Source: Climacium dendroides
Taxonomy: Eukaryota > Streptophyta > Bryopsida > Hypnales > Climaciaceae
Direction: 5' to 3'
Length of the DNA: 64,000 nt
Assembly (NCBI GenBank): GCA_950106755.1
Contig: CATNNA010000005.1
Location: 868,001 to 932,000, forward strand
In this document: piece by piece, positions 63,846 to 64,000 of the stretch
Layout of the letters: each line of letters starts with the position of its first letter
How positions within the stretch are numbered: the first letter of the stretch is position 1
Program-made: the position numbers and the translations under genes
The notes under the pieces: generated by a model
The model's database searches: none
What the model was told of the DNA's origin: nothing
Seen by the model: only the letters and a program-made list of their open reading frames with translations

Positions 63846-64000
63846 ATGCTTGCACGTCAAATCGATATAATTTATTGGTTTGGATTTTATTAAATATAGC
63901 ATGATTTCTAGAGTATTTGTTTTGAAATCCATTTCAAATGTCAAAGACAATGTATGAAAGCAATAGGATGGCTTGTCTGAAAATTAAGTTTTTCCATGAA
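63846..64000. repeat. Partial last monomer (155 bp)
   Basis: The final monomer starts at 63846 and is cut by the window edge, so the array continues beyond it. It carries 'caaatcgatataat', 'aaatatagcatg', 'caatgtatg' and 'gtctgaaaatt', all shared with the monomer near 61625. Confidence 0.95.

Larger units (their letters stand above)
1..64000. repeat. Tandem satellite array, 202-bp AT-rich monomer (316 full copies plus one partial)
   Basis: The same 202-bp unit repeats head to tail across the window. Landmarks recurring in nearly every monomer, in this order, are 'atgcttgcacgtcaaacc', 'atttattggtttgg', 'ttctagagtattt', 'gaaatcca', 'gaaagcaatag', 'aagtttttccatgaat', 'caattgcaa' and 'gtgtgtta'. 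Starts at 1, 205, 407, 609, 813, 1015 and so on to 63846 fit 316 monomers once eleven +2, one +1 and ten -1 length variants are counted. No inversion, transposon or unique segment breaks the register. One representative monomer (36181-36382) is 32% G+C. Arrays like this belong to eukaryotic heterochromatin and are often centromeric or pericentromeric. I do not recognise the family or species. The TCTAGA and CAATTG sites inside most monomers would give a 202-bp digestion ladder. Confidence 0.98.

Noticed and set aside
1..64000. CRISPR-like regular repetition
   Set aside because: The repeat unit is 202 bp with no unique spacers between units. The variable box is a set of a few shared alleles, not unique spacer sequence.
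1..64000. TATA-like 'gatataattt', inverted CCAAT ('attgg') and minus-strand AATAAA in each monomer
   Set aside because: Short AT-rich motifs of this kind are expected by chance in a 68% AT repeat, and no transcript unit is visible. They could matter for satellite transcription but nothing in the sequence supports that.
1..64000. CENP-B box
   Set aside because: I looked for the CENP-B box core (TTCG...CGGG) in the monomer and its main variants and did not find a convincing match on either strand.
1..64000. Transposon-derived repeat, such as tandem LTRs or a helitron-borne satellite
   Set aside because: No terminal inverted repeats, target-site duplications, primer-binding sites or coding remnants are visible, and the register is unbroken. 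An ancient transposon origin of the monomer cannot be excluded without a database search.

Overview
The whole 64-kb window is one uninterrupted tandem satellite DNA array. I see no protein-coding gene, RNA gene, transposon, CRISPR array or unique sequence in it. The monomer is about 202 bp and AT-rich (64 G+C in the 202-bp monomer at 36181-36382, about 32%). All monomers run head to tail in the same orientation. Taking the first base of 'atgcttgcacg' as monomer position 1, the register runs from base 1 to base 63845 as 316 full monomers, followed by a partial one at 63846-64000. Every departure from 202 bp that I found (eleven 204-bp, one 203-bp and ten 201-bp monomers) accounts for the length exactly, so no room is left for an insertion. 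This pattern fits a eukaryotic heterochromatic, pericentromeric or centromeric satellite. I cannot name the species or the satellite family from sequence alone.

The array has layered higher-order repeats (HORs). From left to right: 1-1071 is an irregular zone with a weak trimer period. 1072-4491 holds a 1,620-bp 8-mer HOR in tandem, identical as far as I can read over 1.8 kb. 4492 to about 7988 is mixed. About 7989-25368 is a 21-mer HOR in four copies of 20, 18, 21 and 27 monomers; the last gained six monomers through a clean 1,212-bp tandem duplication at 22441-24864. 25369-26223 is a short zone of 'gtcatagagag' monomers. 26224-30667 is an 11-mer HOR in two copies of 2,222 bp. 30668 to about 43040 is the same lineage enlarged to 15, 16 and 18 monomers plus a truncated copy. 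43041-46911 is mixed. 46912-49737 is a 7-mer HOR in two copies of 1,413 bp. 49738-52980 is mixed. 52981 to about 57790 is an 8-mer HOR of 1,615 bp, three times. From about 57790 to the end, monomers become more varied and carry private variants.

There are two monomer classes. The left class carries 'ggtttgtatt', 'ccacg' and 'catatcaaatg', and is mixed with the second class up to about 24.35 kb. The second class carries 'gggttttatt', 'agcatg' and 'catttcaaatg', and is alone thereafter. HOR copies differ from one another by whole numbers of monomers, which is the expected footprint of unequal exchange within an array. The only plausible functions are structural: a dyad-bearing, nucleosome-scale repeat that could underlie heterochromatin or a centromere. 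That is inference.
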